From Dysgonamonadaceae bacterium (GTDB lineage: Bacteria > Bacteroidota > Bacteroidia > Bacteroidales > Azobacteroidaceae), in contig JAITTA010000225.1 of NCBI GenBank assembly GCA_031287395.1, forward strand, positions 1 through 12,734: a DNA stretch of 12,734 bases, in the 5' to 3' direction. Of the stretch, positions 6,213 to 12,734 are shown piece after piece. Position 1 is the stretch's first letter. Every line of letters starts with the position of its first letter. Below the pieces are notes generated by a model. That model did not search any database and was not told where the DNA came from. It saw nothing but the letters and a program-made list of their open reading frames with translations. The position numbers and the translations under genes are program-made.

Positions 6213-7237
6213 TAGCGGGTGCGACGTACACTTTTTGTCGGTCCTGATTCTATTTTGGACTCTTTCGGTTTGGTTTCTTTCGTATCATTCGTCGTTTTTT
6301 TAGAATCTTTCTTAGCGTCTTTTTTATTTGCCGTAGCAGTTGAATCGACAGGAACCCATAATTTTCCTTCGAAGAATTTTAATTGGGATTCTATGCTATC
6401 CTGTGCCAGTTTCAGTTTCTCAGGATCGTTCCCGACTTCCTGGGCCAGACTACGGTTCATCATATTGGTAGTCTTTACTATTTCTCCTACATACATTTTT
6501 TTATTAAAGAAATCGTCGATGGAGTAAGTCAAAGCGTTGTTAAGATTGGAAGTCATGATGAGAGCTCTTGAAATGTACGGGCGAATATCTTCGTAGCGCA
6601 ACCAGAATAAAGGGATACGCACAGGTTCTGCAAATTCATCTTCCTGACGGAGTAACATGGGGCAAATGGCCAGTATTCTGGAATTGAACATTCCGGTAGC
6701 CTGGTCGAAATACCACGCTTCTTTGATTGTGTACATCAAAACCTCATTGCTTGGAATATCGCTATCTTGAATCGTATATTTTATCTGATTTCCGGCGCCC
6801 TGACTGGTGTATATGATTTGATAGTTTTTCAGGATATTTTCGAAGTTGACTTTGTGTGCGTCGGTAAATATTTCACGACCATCCAGATATTCGTACCCGG
6901 GAACCTGGCCTTGCGCCACCAACTTGAAAAGCAGAGTAAACAGGTTCATCCGGTCTTCGATCGGCTGTTCCGGGAAGTAGAGAGCGGAATTATTCTCTTT
7001 CCTGAGGTCGATCCAGCGGTATACTTCACGGATCCAGACCATATTATCGATATTTTTGGATTGGTCCTCATTTTTCGAGGCTGCCCTTGTTGTCAGAACA
7101 GGAAGATCGTTCTTTTCGGCATCGGCTCGTTGGCGGGGAGTTTGCCTCCGCTGTTGGGGCGTTTGTGTTTGCGATAGGGCATCCTGAGCGAAGATGCCGG
7201 CCAAAAGCAGTAAAACGATATAATAAAATGGTTTCAT
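6212..7237 (-). CDS. gldN: Type IX secretion ring protein GldN/PorN
   Basis: This is the periplasmic partner of lipoprotein GldK. The two are known to form the large ring of the type IX secretion system under the outer membrane, contacting the GldLM motor. It has 341 residues, within the family range. Seen: a Sec signal peptide at 1-22 (FYYIVLLLLAGIFAQDALS). The GldN domain covers about 60-296, with family-like stretches VWIREVYRWIDL (67-78), EAWYFDQATGMFNSRILAICP (173-193 region) and PLFWLRYEDIRPYI (209-222). Residues about 304-341 are a Lys/Thr/Ser-rich, probably disordered tail ending SVRRTR. It sits 24 nt after gldM, and its stop overlaps the start of the CHR gene. Identity rests on sequence resemblance plus the conserved gene order. 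Confidence 0.95.
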   Translation of the reverse strand: MKPFYYIVLLLLAGIFAQDALSQTQTPQQRRQTPRQRADAEKNDLPVLTTRAASKNEDQSKNIDNMVWIREVYRWIDLRKENNSALYFPEQPIEDRMNLFTLLFKLVAQGQVPGYEYLDGREIFTDAHKVNFENILKNYQIIYTSQGAGNQIKYTIQDSDIPSNEVLMYTIKEAWYFDQATGMFNSRILAICPMLLRQEDEFAEPVRIPLFWLRYEDIRPYISRALIMTSNLNNALTYSIDDFFNKKMYVGEIVKTTNMMNRSLAQEVGNDPEKLKLAQDSIESQLKFFEGKLWVPVDSTATANKKDAKKDSKKTTNDTKETKPKESKIESGPTKSVRRTR

Positions 7238-7261
7238 TCTGAATATAATTTTATAATCTTA

Positions 7262-8833
7262 TCAATTAATAGTTATTTCCATTGCAGAAATCTCACGTTC
7301 CGAATTATCCACACCTTTGACTACGATTCCTCTAATATAGACCACTTTTCCGCGTGTCAAATCGCGCAGGCGGTCTTTTTGTCGTTGAGAAAAACGAGGT
7401 CCGTCGGATGTTTCCTGGATATTGTTGCCCATTGAATCGGTAAGTCTCACGTCGAATCGCACCACGGAAAATTCAGTATCAAGGATTCCATCGTCAATAG
7501 CGGCTTTCAGTTCGGCAGTATTCATCAGTATGGATTTTGAGAGGCGTCCCGATTTTTGGAATTTTACCGGGTTTCCGTTTGCATCCTTGTATTCGATGTA
7601 TGCGGTAGGATCCGGCAAGCGTCTGACACGATAAATTTTTTTCGCAAATTCCTGTGTTCGTCCGTCATTGGTTTTTACTGTCACCGTAATTACGGCATCG
7701 GTTCCGATCTGGTTCGGGGTGGCCTCCCAGACATTATTTTTGCGGACCATGGTTCCATTGGTCATACTTGCAAATACATTCTGGCTGACGATACCGGATA
7801 CATCAATTTTAATCGGATTCGGAATACCGGCATACAGTACATTCATGAATGTCGGTTCGATGGAAGCGCTTTGTTCCTGAACAAAATATTCCGTGGAAAA
7901 CTCTTTTTTCACGAAAGTTCCGTCACCCTGAACCATTTCGATATAACCTTTCACGGGGAATGTTCCTACGGAGCCGGCTCCTACGGTATATACCCCGTTG
8001 GCTTCGTCCGAAAGGTATCTTCCATTGACAAATATTCTTGGACGTTGGGTGGAATCCAAGGCTGCGGCTACAATATTGGCAGTAAAGGTTCCTCCACGCA
8101 TGACAATCTGTGATTTTGGGATTACAAAGGCTTCAATTTTATTTACCCGGACATCCCGGAGATCGACATTGTGAATCAATTCGCTCAGAGCTTCTCCTTC
8201 GGCGTAACGCACATCATTTTGCATTTTGGTAAGTAGTGTCACTGCTGCGGCCATAGGCATGTTTCCAAACAGGGATTCTTCCCAGGTTTGTTTATTTTCT
8301 TGTGCCTTTTTCGAAGGTTCCGTATTGAAGTTGTTTTTGATAATATTTTTTTTGACTGTATCGGAAATCAGGGAAGTAACATAATCCCGGTATTTGTTGA
8401 TTTCTCTTTTCAGGATTTCCGCTTCTTTTTCTTGACTCCTTTTATCCAGCATGATCTCAAATGCCGCATTCAGGTCGTCCGGGTGTTTTAAACTGGTAGG
8501 ATTACCTTCTTTTCCGTCGGCTTTCTTTACTATTCTGATTTTGAGATCCTGAGTATAATTAAATAAAGAATCGGATTTTGCTTTTAGTTGTCCTGCCAGT
8601 TTGTACCAAACTTCGGTTTTTTCCGGATTCGTTTTATAAAAGGCTTCCAAATTATCGAACACTAGTTCATTACGAGTGGATGTCGCATTCACTGAACGAA
8701 GAAGGCTCTCTTCCACCAATTCAAATCCATCCAACACCTCAGAGGAGACGTTGAGGGCTAACATAGCGATGAATACCAGATACATCAGGTTGATCATCTT
8801 TTGCCTTGGGGAATTAGGACTGTTTGCTGCCAT
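7262..8833 (-). CDS. gldM: Type IX secretion motor protein GldM/PorM
   Basis: GldM is an inner-membrane protein whose single helix packs within a GldL pentamer and whose long periplasmic arm reaches the GldKN ring. The GldLM pair is the proton-driven motor of the type IX system. Length is 523 residues, as usual for the family. Seen: a short basic N-terminus (SPRQK, 8-12), one transmembrane helix (about 13-31, LMYLVFIAMLALNVSSEVL at 16-34), and a predicted helical first periplasmic domain (about 35-215, including FGNMPMAAAVTLLTKMQNDV). Beta-rich domains follow to the C-terminus (for example NIVAAALDSTQRP and IEPTFMNVLYAGIPNP). No signal peptidase site is evident, consistent with the anchored topology. 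The 93-nt gap upstream is filled by heptamer repeats and a hairpin. Confidence 0.97.
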   Translation of the reverse strand: MAANSPNSPRQKMINLMYLVFIAMLALNVSSEVLDGFELVEESLLRSVNATSTRNELVFDNLEAFYKTNPEKTEVWYKLAGQLKAKSDSLFNYTQDLKIRIVKKADGKEGNPTSLKHPDDLNAAFEIMLDKRSQEKEAEILKREINKYRDYVTSLISDTVKKNIIKNNFNTEPSKKAQENKQTWEESLFGNMPMAAAVTLLTKMQNDVRYAEGEALSELIHNVDLRDVRVNKIEAFVIPKSQIVMRGGTFTANIVAAALDSTQRPRIFVNGRYLSDEANGVYTVGAGSVGTFPVKGYIEMVQGDGTFVKKEFSTEYFVQEQSASIEPTFMNVLYAGIPNPIKIDVSGIVSQNVFASMTNGTMVRKNNVWEATPNQIGTDAVITVTVKTNDGRTQEFAKKIYRVRRLPDPTAYIEYKDANGNPVKFQKSGRLSKSILMNTAELKAAIDDGILDTEFSVVRFDVRLTDSMGNNIQETSDGPRFSQRQKDRLRDLTRGKVVYIRGIVVKGVDNSEREISAMEITIN

Positions 8834-8834
8834 T

Positions 8835-8913
8835 TAAATTTTAAATTTTAAGTTCTAAGTTTTAGGTTCTAAGTTCTAAGTTGGCTTACGGATGATAAAA
8901 ACTTAGAACTTAG
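8835..8913. repeat. 7-bp tandem repeat (TAAGTTN) with a 14-bp hairpin, gldL-gldM gap
   Basis: On the plus strand, 8835-8882 reads as seven consecutive heptamers: TAAATTT, TAAATTT, TAAGTTC, TAAGTTT, TAGGTTC, TAAGTTC and a final TAAGTT(G). After a 17-nt loop, the same heptamer recurs inverted at 8900-8913 (AACTTAG twice). Together they form a perfect 14-bp stem (8869-8882 with 8900-8913). In the transcript the array runs directly into the gldM ATG, which has no Shine-Dalgarno. It may influence translation or RNA processing between gldL and gldM; its role is unknown. Confidence 0.8.
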
Positions 8914-8926
8914 GATTTAAAAACTT

Positions 8927-10129
8927 TTATAAATTTCCTCCTTGTTGTCCCGGATTATTATTCTCTCCCGGATTGTATCCTCCCGGTCTCGGATTGAAAC
9001 CCAATCCTCCATAGCCATGCATATTCATAGTCATGGCATCCAGCAAGCGGTTATAAACGCCGTTGAGAGCATGAAGTTGTTGTGCCATTTTTTCTGTTTC
9101 ACTGCGGAATACAGAACTGTCGACAATAGAGCCTTCGTAAAGATCCCGGATACGCATCAAACCGGCATTGATTCGTTCGATGGCATCGATTTGAGAACTG
9201 ACACTCTTCAATTGGATTTCGTAAATGGTATTCAAACCGGAAATATTACGATTGAGGTTTTCCATTTGATGGACGTAACCTCTCGAAGATTGATTGATGC
9301 CGTCGGAATTGTCTGTAATGCTCTTATACGAATTAAGCAGAATATCGGAAACATCGGTCAGGTTATTGGTTACCTCCCCGAATTTCTGCATGCTGTCGGA
9401 CATGCTGGTCAACTGATCGAGGTATTGTTGAGTCGCGTCTGTCAGTTCGGCCATTCTGGAGATTTGATCGGCTGCTCCGGATAATTTTTTGATACTTTCG
9501 GACAGCGCATTGCTGTCTTCTTCCGAAAGATTGATGCCGGAAGGAATTCCGAACGATTGTTTGATTTGTCCCGGGGTCATAGCGGCAGCAGCAAAAGCGC
9601 TGTTCGATTCCGTGACTTGTTGGGAATCGTTTCCACCGTCGCTCCCTCCGGAGAAACTCCCTCCTCCAGAGAAGCCACCTCCTCCGAACACTCCACCTCC
9701 GACGATGATCGGACCTCCTGAGCCGCCGGTAAATGAACCGGAAGCACTTGTCGCAGCCATCTCGTCGCTTCCTGAAGATTCGCTTCTGCCATTTCCACCG
9801 ACGACAACATAACCATTGCCGTTACCATTACTATGGAATACCGGACGGTCGTCCGAATCGTTGGTTTCAAGTACCGGAAATACACGTTCCCACTGGTATT
9901 CTTTAGTCGGGGTATCGAATGCCGAAATGAAGAACACAAAAAATTCCGTAACCAGTCCGACGGTTAACAGAATGCTTCCCATTCCATACGGCCAGTGTTC
10001 CAACTTGGCGAGGGCTCCGATGATTACGATGGCAGCTCCCCAGTTGTAGAAAAATTGAAAAAATCTTTTGCCTTGATCTTTCGACAGGAATTTTTCAACC
10101 ATATTTTTATATCTTCTTCTGATTCCCAT
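8927..10129 (-). CDS. gldL: Type IX secretion motor protein GldL/PorL
   Basis: GldL is an inner-membrane protein that forms a pentamer around the GldM helices and carries the proton path powering type IX secretion (and gliding where present). Seen: two transmembrane helices at about 26-43 (FFYNWGAAIVIIGALAKL) and 52-70 (SILLTVGLVTEFFVFFISA). Glu62 in the second helix is the position expected for the proton-relay glutamate known in PorL/GldL. Residues about 101-170 are a Gly/Ser-rich linker. Residues 186-368 form the helical cytoplasmic domain, and 371-400 is a Gly/Pro/Asn tail with NPG repeats. ATG 10127-10129 (MGIRRRYKNMVEKFLS) is chosen because it matches the PorL N-terminus; the in-frame ORF to 10168 adds 13 residues encoded by the heptamer repeats. 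Length 400 is on the long side for the family, owing to the linker and tail. Confidence 0.95.
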   Translation of the reverse strand: MGIRRRYKNMVEKFLSKDQGKRFFQFFYNWGAAIVIIGALAKLEHWPYGMGSILLTVGLVTEFFVFFISAFDTPTKEYQWERVFPVLETNDSDDRPVFHSNGNGNGYVVVGGNGRSESSGSDEMAATSASGSFTGGSGGPIIVGGGVFGGGGFSGGGSFSGGSDGGNDSQQVTESNSAFAAAAMTPGQIKQSFGIPSGINLSEEDSNALSESIKKLSGAADQISRMAELTDATQQYLDQLTSMSDSMQKFGEVTNNLTDVSDILLNSYKSITDNSDGINQSSRGYVHQMENLNRNISGLNTIYEIQLKSVSSQIDAIERINAGLMRIRDLYEGSIVDSSVFRSETEKMAQQLHALNGVYNRLLDAMTMNMHGYGGLGFNPRPGGYNPGENNNPGQQGGNL

Positions 10130-10131
10130 AA

Positions 10132-10159
10132 TGAGTTGTAAGTTATAAGTTATAAACAA
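10132..10159. repeat. 7-bp tandem repeat (TAAGTTN) upstream of gldL
   Basis: Four heptamers read on the plus strand: TGAGTTG, TAAGTTA, TAAGTTA and TAAACAA. They lie 3 nt from the gldL start codon, in the 61-nt gldK-gldL gap. The unit and its position just upstream of a start codon match the larger array before gldM. Confidence 0.65.
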
Positions 10160-10182
10160 GGGGTTCAAAACTCCGAACCCTT
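10158..10182 (-). other. Stem-loop between gldK and gldL
   Basis: Arms AAGGGGTTC (10158-10166) and GAACCCTT (10175-10182) pair over 8 bp with one bulged base around an 8-nt loop. In the transcript the stem is followed by TTGTTTATAACTT, only moderately U-rich. It begins 8 nt after the gldK stop, so it may be a weak terminator, a pause site or an RNA-stability element that adjusts GldK relative to GldL. Not demonstrated. Confidence 0.45.
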
Positions 10183-10190
10183 ATATCGTA

Positions 10191-11624
10191 TTAATTTTTC
10201 CCTTTTCCTTTACTGAATCCTACTTGTGTACGGACACAACGGAATCCGATGTAAGAACGTTGTTCATTCTGGTATTCGAAAGTTCTGGTATCCGAACGGA
10301 TGAACTTGGCCACGTCTTTCCAGGAACCTCCGCGGACAACCTTTTTCTTCATAGCGTAAGGATCTTCTTTCGCAGCGTTGTACCGGTATTCGGGGTTCAT
10401 ATCACTCATGATTTCAGGACCGGATTCCAGGAAAGCCGAAGAGGTCCATTCCGAAACGTTTCCGGCCATGTCATACAATCCGAACTCGTTGGGAGAAAAA
10501 CTGGCCACTCTCGATGTAATCAGGTGTCCGTCTTTCAGATAATTCCCTCTTTCCGGTTTGAAGTTACCGAGAAAACATCCTTTTTGTCCCGTTAGCAGAT
10601 CACCCTGCCAGGGGTATTTGTTTTCTGTTTTTCCTCCGCGGGCTGCATATTCAAATTCAGCCTCAGTCGGCAAACGGTACGGTTCGATCACTCTTCCGTC
10701 TTTCAGATTGAGTGATTTCATTAAAAAATCCGTACGCCATACACAAAATGCCGTAGCCTGTTCCCATGAAACTCCGACTACGGGATAATCATTATAACCC
10801 GGATGATTGAAATAATTTTTCATGTAAGGTTCATTGTAAGCATTGTTGAAATCATTCACCCAGCAGGTTTCATCAGGATAAATATTGATAATCCGCGTAT
10901 GTAAAAAATCGAACAATGAACTCAGCGGACGGGTGATGGTCTCATTGATGATACGACCGTCTTCGGCATAATAGGCGGTATCTTTTGAAACCATAACCAC
11001 AGCGTTGGGATCGACCGGGATATCGGTATTGCGATTGCGTTTTTCCGGTTTTATCTGATTTTTGCGCAGAGCCGCTTCAGTATAATCGAACCATTCGTAA
11101 TGATAATTCATTTGTTCGGGATCCAGTTTCTTTTCCTTTGTAATAGGATGAATGTAATAAACGCTGTTGATTGCAGCCAATTCTTCCTCATTCGCTCTTC
11201 TTTCCGAAGGGATAGGACGTTTCCAATCCAGAATAGGAGGATCAATCGGATTTCCTTCTTTATCTTCTTCTATTTTAAACAGATCGTTTCCTCCATAAGC
11301 CTGATCGTATAAACGTTCACGAGTAATGGAATCTCTTACCCAATAAAGGAATTGTCTGTATTCGGCATTGGTGATTTCCGTTTCGTCCATCCAGAAACCA
11401 TCGATGGAAATAGCTTTAGGATCCTGATGAATACCCCACAGAGAATCTTTGTCGGCTGGTCCCATTTCGAAAGATCCTCTTTTTATGAGTACCATTCCGT
11501 ACGGATTCGGTTCGCTCCAAGAAGAGGCGCTTGCCCCGACAAGTTCTCCTCCTACGCCTTGCATCGGTTTTCCGCAGGATACGCAAACTATGGCCGTAAT
11601 TGCCAGGTATATTATTTTTTTCAT
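10191..11624 (-). CDS. gldK: Type IX secretion ring lipoprotein GldK/PorK
   Basis: GldK is an outer-membrane-anchored lipoprotein that builds the periplasmic ring of the type IX system with GldN. It has 477 residues. Seen: a lipoprotein signal with probable lipidated Cys17 (VCVSCGK; the -3 position is Cys rather than Leu). The SUMF1/FGE-like fold spans about 43-466, with MVLIKRGSFEMG (44-55), PVVGVSWEQATAFCVW (281-296), YRLPTEAEFEYAARGG (316-331), FGLYDMAGNVSEWTSS (381-396), VVRGGSWKD (429-437) and GFRCVR (460-465). Residues about 100-260 are an insertion relative to simple FGE proteins. The active-site cysteines that follow GGS in formylglycine-generating enzymes are absent, so a structural rather than catalytic role is expected, as for other GldK proteins. 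It starts 6 nt after the porP stop. Confidence 0.96.
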   Translation of the reverse strand: MKKIIYLAITAIVCVSCGKPMQGVGGELVGASASSWSEPNPYGMVLIKRGSFEMGPADKDSLWGIHQDPKAISIDGFWMDETEITNAEYRQFLYWVRDSITRERLYDQAYGGNDLFKIEEDKEGNPIDPPILDWKRPIPSERRANEEELAAINSVYYIHPITKEKKLDPEQMNYHYEWFDYTEAALRKNQIKPEKRNRNTDIPVDPNAVVMVSKDTAYYAEDGRIINETITRPLSSLFDFLHTRIINIYPDETCWVNDFNNAYNEPYMKNYFNHPGYNDYPVVGVSWEQATAFCVWRTDFLMKSLNLKDGRVIEPYRLPTEAEFEYAARGGKTENKYPWQGDLLTGQKGCFLGNFKPERGNYLKDGHLITSRVASFSPNEFGLYDMAGNVSEWTSSAFLESGPEIMSDMNPEYRYNAAKEDPYAMKKKVVRGGSWKDVAKFIRSDTRTFEYQNEQRSYIGFRCVRTQVGFSKGKGKN

Positions 11625-11630
11625 AAACTA

Positions 11631-12638
11631 TTACAATATTCGGATACTTTTATGTTTATTTTTTTTTCCTTTTTTCTTATCTAAGTTGACGACAAATTTA
11701 AGAAAAATTTCATGACTTCCGGTACTGCCTTTTAAAATAGTAGATATTGGGAAATCATAGGCATATCCGGCCTCAACCATACTGAATTTTCCTCCCAACA
11801 TCAATACTGCGGCATCTCCTTTTCTCCAACCAAAACCGCCCCAATAAGTCTTGTTGTATATCATCCTTACCGAAAGATCCAATTGTGTCATAGTCATCAT
11901 TGCTTTCACAACATCTCCTGTAATTGAATCTCCTTTCACAGCAGGCCCCATCTCAGTTGTTTTTACCAGTAACGATGGCCGTAACTCTAATAACGGATTC
12001 TTTAATTGGATATTGTATCCTGCAGTTAAATAATACGCTCGTGGAATTTCCATGACATAATTTTCTCCCAATATGAGTTTTGGCCCCAGAAGGTGAGTTG
12101 CAGAAAGTCCGACGTACCATTCCGGCTTATAAAACATTAACCCGAATGCCGCATCAATTCCTGACCCGGTGACATCGCTTGTAGGAATCCCCGCATCGAC
12201 TAACTGATGGTAGTCGTCGTTTATGTCTTTGGGATCAATTTTTGATCCTTTGAATGTTTCAGCGATATAGCCAATTTGGAGACCGGCGCTGAAAGTGCCT
12301 TTCCCCCTATTTTTTTTATAAGCAAACTGACCTGATACGATTGAGTGTTCGAATAGTCCGATTCTTTCGGAGAACAGAACCGCACCGACACCATGTGTTC
12401 TCCCCAGTAAGCTTAAAGGCATGTCAGCCGTGATCAGTGTTGTACCGGGGGCTCCGTCGATACCTAACCATTGCTGACGATACAAAACCATGGTCTCTAG
12501 GTTTTCTGACCTGCCCGCATTGGCTGGATTAAAATAACCGGTCGCTGTCCAGTAATTACTCAACTGGGCATCGTATTGGGCAACAGCAGTGAAAGCAACG
12601 GACAGACCGGCAATGATTATAAAAAAAAGTCTTTTCAT
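11631..12638 (-). CDS. porP: Type IX secretion outer-membrane protein PorP/SprF family
   Basis: PorP is a predicted outer-membrane beta-barrel that is required for type IX secretion in Porphyromonas and sits with the GldKN ring. It has 335 residues, typical length. Seen: a Sec signal peptide at 1-20 (RLFFIIIAGLSVAFTAVA) with cleavage likely before Gln21. The family opening QLSNYWTATGYFNPANAG (25-42) and RQQWLGIDGAPGT (54-66) follow, then alternating beta strands such as SAGLQIGYI, YYLTAGYNI and AVLMLGGKFSMVEAGYAYDF. The barrel-ending strand EIFLKFVVNL (310-319) is unusually followed by a basic tail (KKKGKKNKHK, 321-330). It is the first gene of the apparent porP-gldKLMN-CHR operon. A second family copy elsewhere in the genome is possible, so the SprF versus PorP name is not settled. 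Confidence 0.94.
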   Translation of the reverse strand: MKRLFFIIIAGLSVAFTAVAQYDAQLSNYWTATGYFNPANAGRSENLETMVLYRQQWLGIDGAPGTTLITADMPLSLLGRTHGVGAVLFSERIGLFEHSIVSGQFAYKKNRGKGTFSAGLQIGYIAETFKGSKIDPKDINDDYHQLVDAGIPTSDVTGSGIDAAFGLMFYKPEWYVGLSATHLLGPKLILGENYVMEIPRAYYLTAGYNIQLKNPLLELRPSLLVKTTEMGPAVKGDSITGDVVKAMMTMTQLDLSVRMIYNKTYWGGFGWRKGDAAVLMLGGKFSMVEAGYAYDFPISTILKGSTGSHEIFLKFVVNLDKKKGKKNKHKSIRIL

Positions 12639-12734
12639 TTCAGAAATATAACGAAAAGAATCATAGACAATTGCGTTGATGTAATTAAAAAATGAGTTAA
12701 CAAGTCTGATTCTTTGTTAAAACGTTGCAAAGTT
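12639..12734 (-). promoter_or_regulatory. Upstream region of the porP operon, weak promoter and inverted repeat
   Basis: This AT-rich stretch should contain the operon promoter. On the minus strand, TTTG (12731-12728) is followed after 19 nt by CAGACTTG (12708-12701), which matches the -7 box TAnnTTTG only partly. A perfect 7-bp inverted repeat, TTAACAA (12697-12703) and TTGTTAA (12714-12720), overlaps this candidate and could be an operator. The window ends here, so a better promoter may lie outside it. Confidence 0.3.

Noticed and set aside
5797..6303. Plus-strand open frame of 168 codons
   Set aside because: It is antisense to the first CHR gene and the gldN tail, and no family is recognised in the translation.
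7556..8113. Plus-strand open frame of 185 codons
   Set aside because: It is wholly antisense to gldM, whose reading frame is intact and recognisable; the translation is Cys/Phe/Tyr/Gly-rich and resembles no family.
8835..8913. Possible CRISPR array or transposon end
   Set aside because: The units are 7 bp and contiguous with no spacers, and there is no transposase or target duplication.
8942..9484. Plus-strand open frame of 180 codons
   Set aside because: It is antisense to the conserved helical domain of gldL; no motif, start signal or promoter supports it.
9489..9812. Proline-rich plus-strand frame that looks like a repeat protein
   Set aside because: The proline run is simply the complement of the GldL glycine codons.
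10130..10168. 13-residue extension of GldL
   Set aside because: It is encoded by the heptamer repeat and precedes the family-like MGIRRRYKN start.

Overview
The window looks like a chromosomal segment from a Bacteroidota bacterium, most likely order Bacteroidales. The evidence is a porP-gldK-gldL-gldM-gldN (porPKLMN) type IX secretion locus, a Bacteroides-type hexameric glutamate dehydrogenase, near absence of Shine-Dalgarno sequences, AT-rich gaps, and a promoter matching the Bacteroidota pattern TTG-20 bp-TAnnTTTG. Protein similarity recalled from memory points to the Porphyromonas/Odoribacter side of the order, but genus cannot be fixed from the sequence alone. Nothing in the window indicates a plasmid, phage, insertion sequence, CRISPR array, tRNA or rRNA.

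Layout. Positions 1-1796 (minus strand) hold a tRNA-dihydrouridine synthase, cut by the window edge, immediately downstream of gdhA; the two are 9 nt apart and probably cotranscribed from a promoter near 1961-1992. A 321-nt divergent intergenic region separates them from a large plus-strand gene (2118-5081). That gene encodes a 987-residue protein with two receiver-like domains followed by a PEP-synthase-type nucleotide-binding domain and an unusual C-terminus. It meets the next operon tail to tail across only 40 nt.

Positions 5122-12638 (minus strand) form one apparent seven-gene transcription unit, read in the order porP, gldK, gldL, gldM, gldN, then two short-chain chromate-transporter (CHR) genes. 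PorP is an outer-membrane barrel-like protein. GldK (lipoprotein) and GldN form the periplasmic ring. GldL and GldM form the proton-driven inner-membrane motor. Together they are the core of the type IX secretion machine. The CHR pair is attached by a one-base stop/start overlap (TAATG) with gldN, so an anion-transporter pair appears translationally coupled to the secretion operon.

The most interesting signals are: (1) the receiver-receiver-PPDK_N protein, which has no catalytic barrel and no canonical phosphohistidine motif; (2) the T9SS-CHR linkage; (3) arrays of a 7-bp unit (TAAGTTN) directly upstream of the gldL and gldM start codons, one array continuing into a perfect 14-bp hairpin; (4) a strong GC-rich hairpin flanked by T-runs inside the first CHR gene, next to an A9 tract; (5) a 10-bp inverted repeat in the gdhA leader; and (6) a long glycine-rich linker in GldL.
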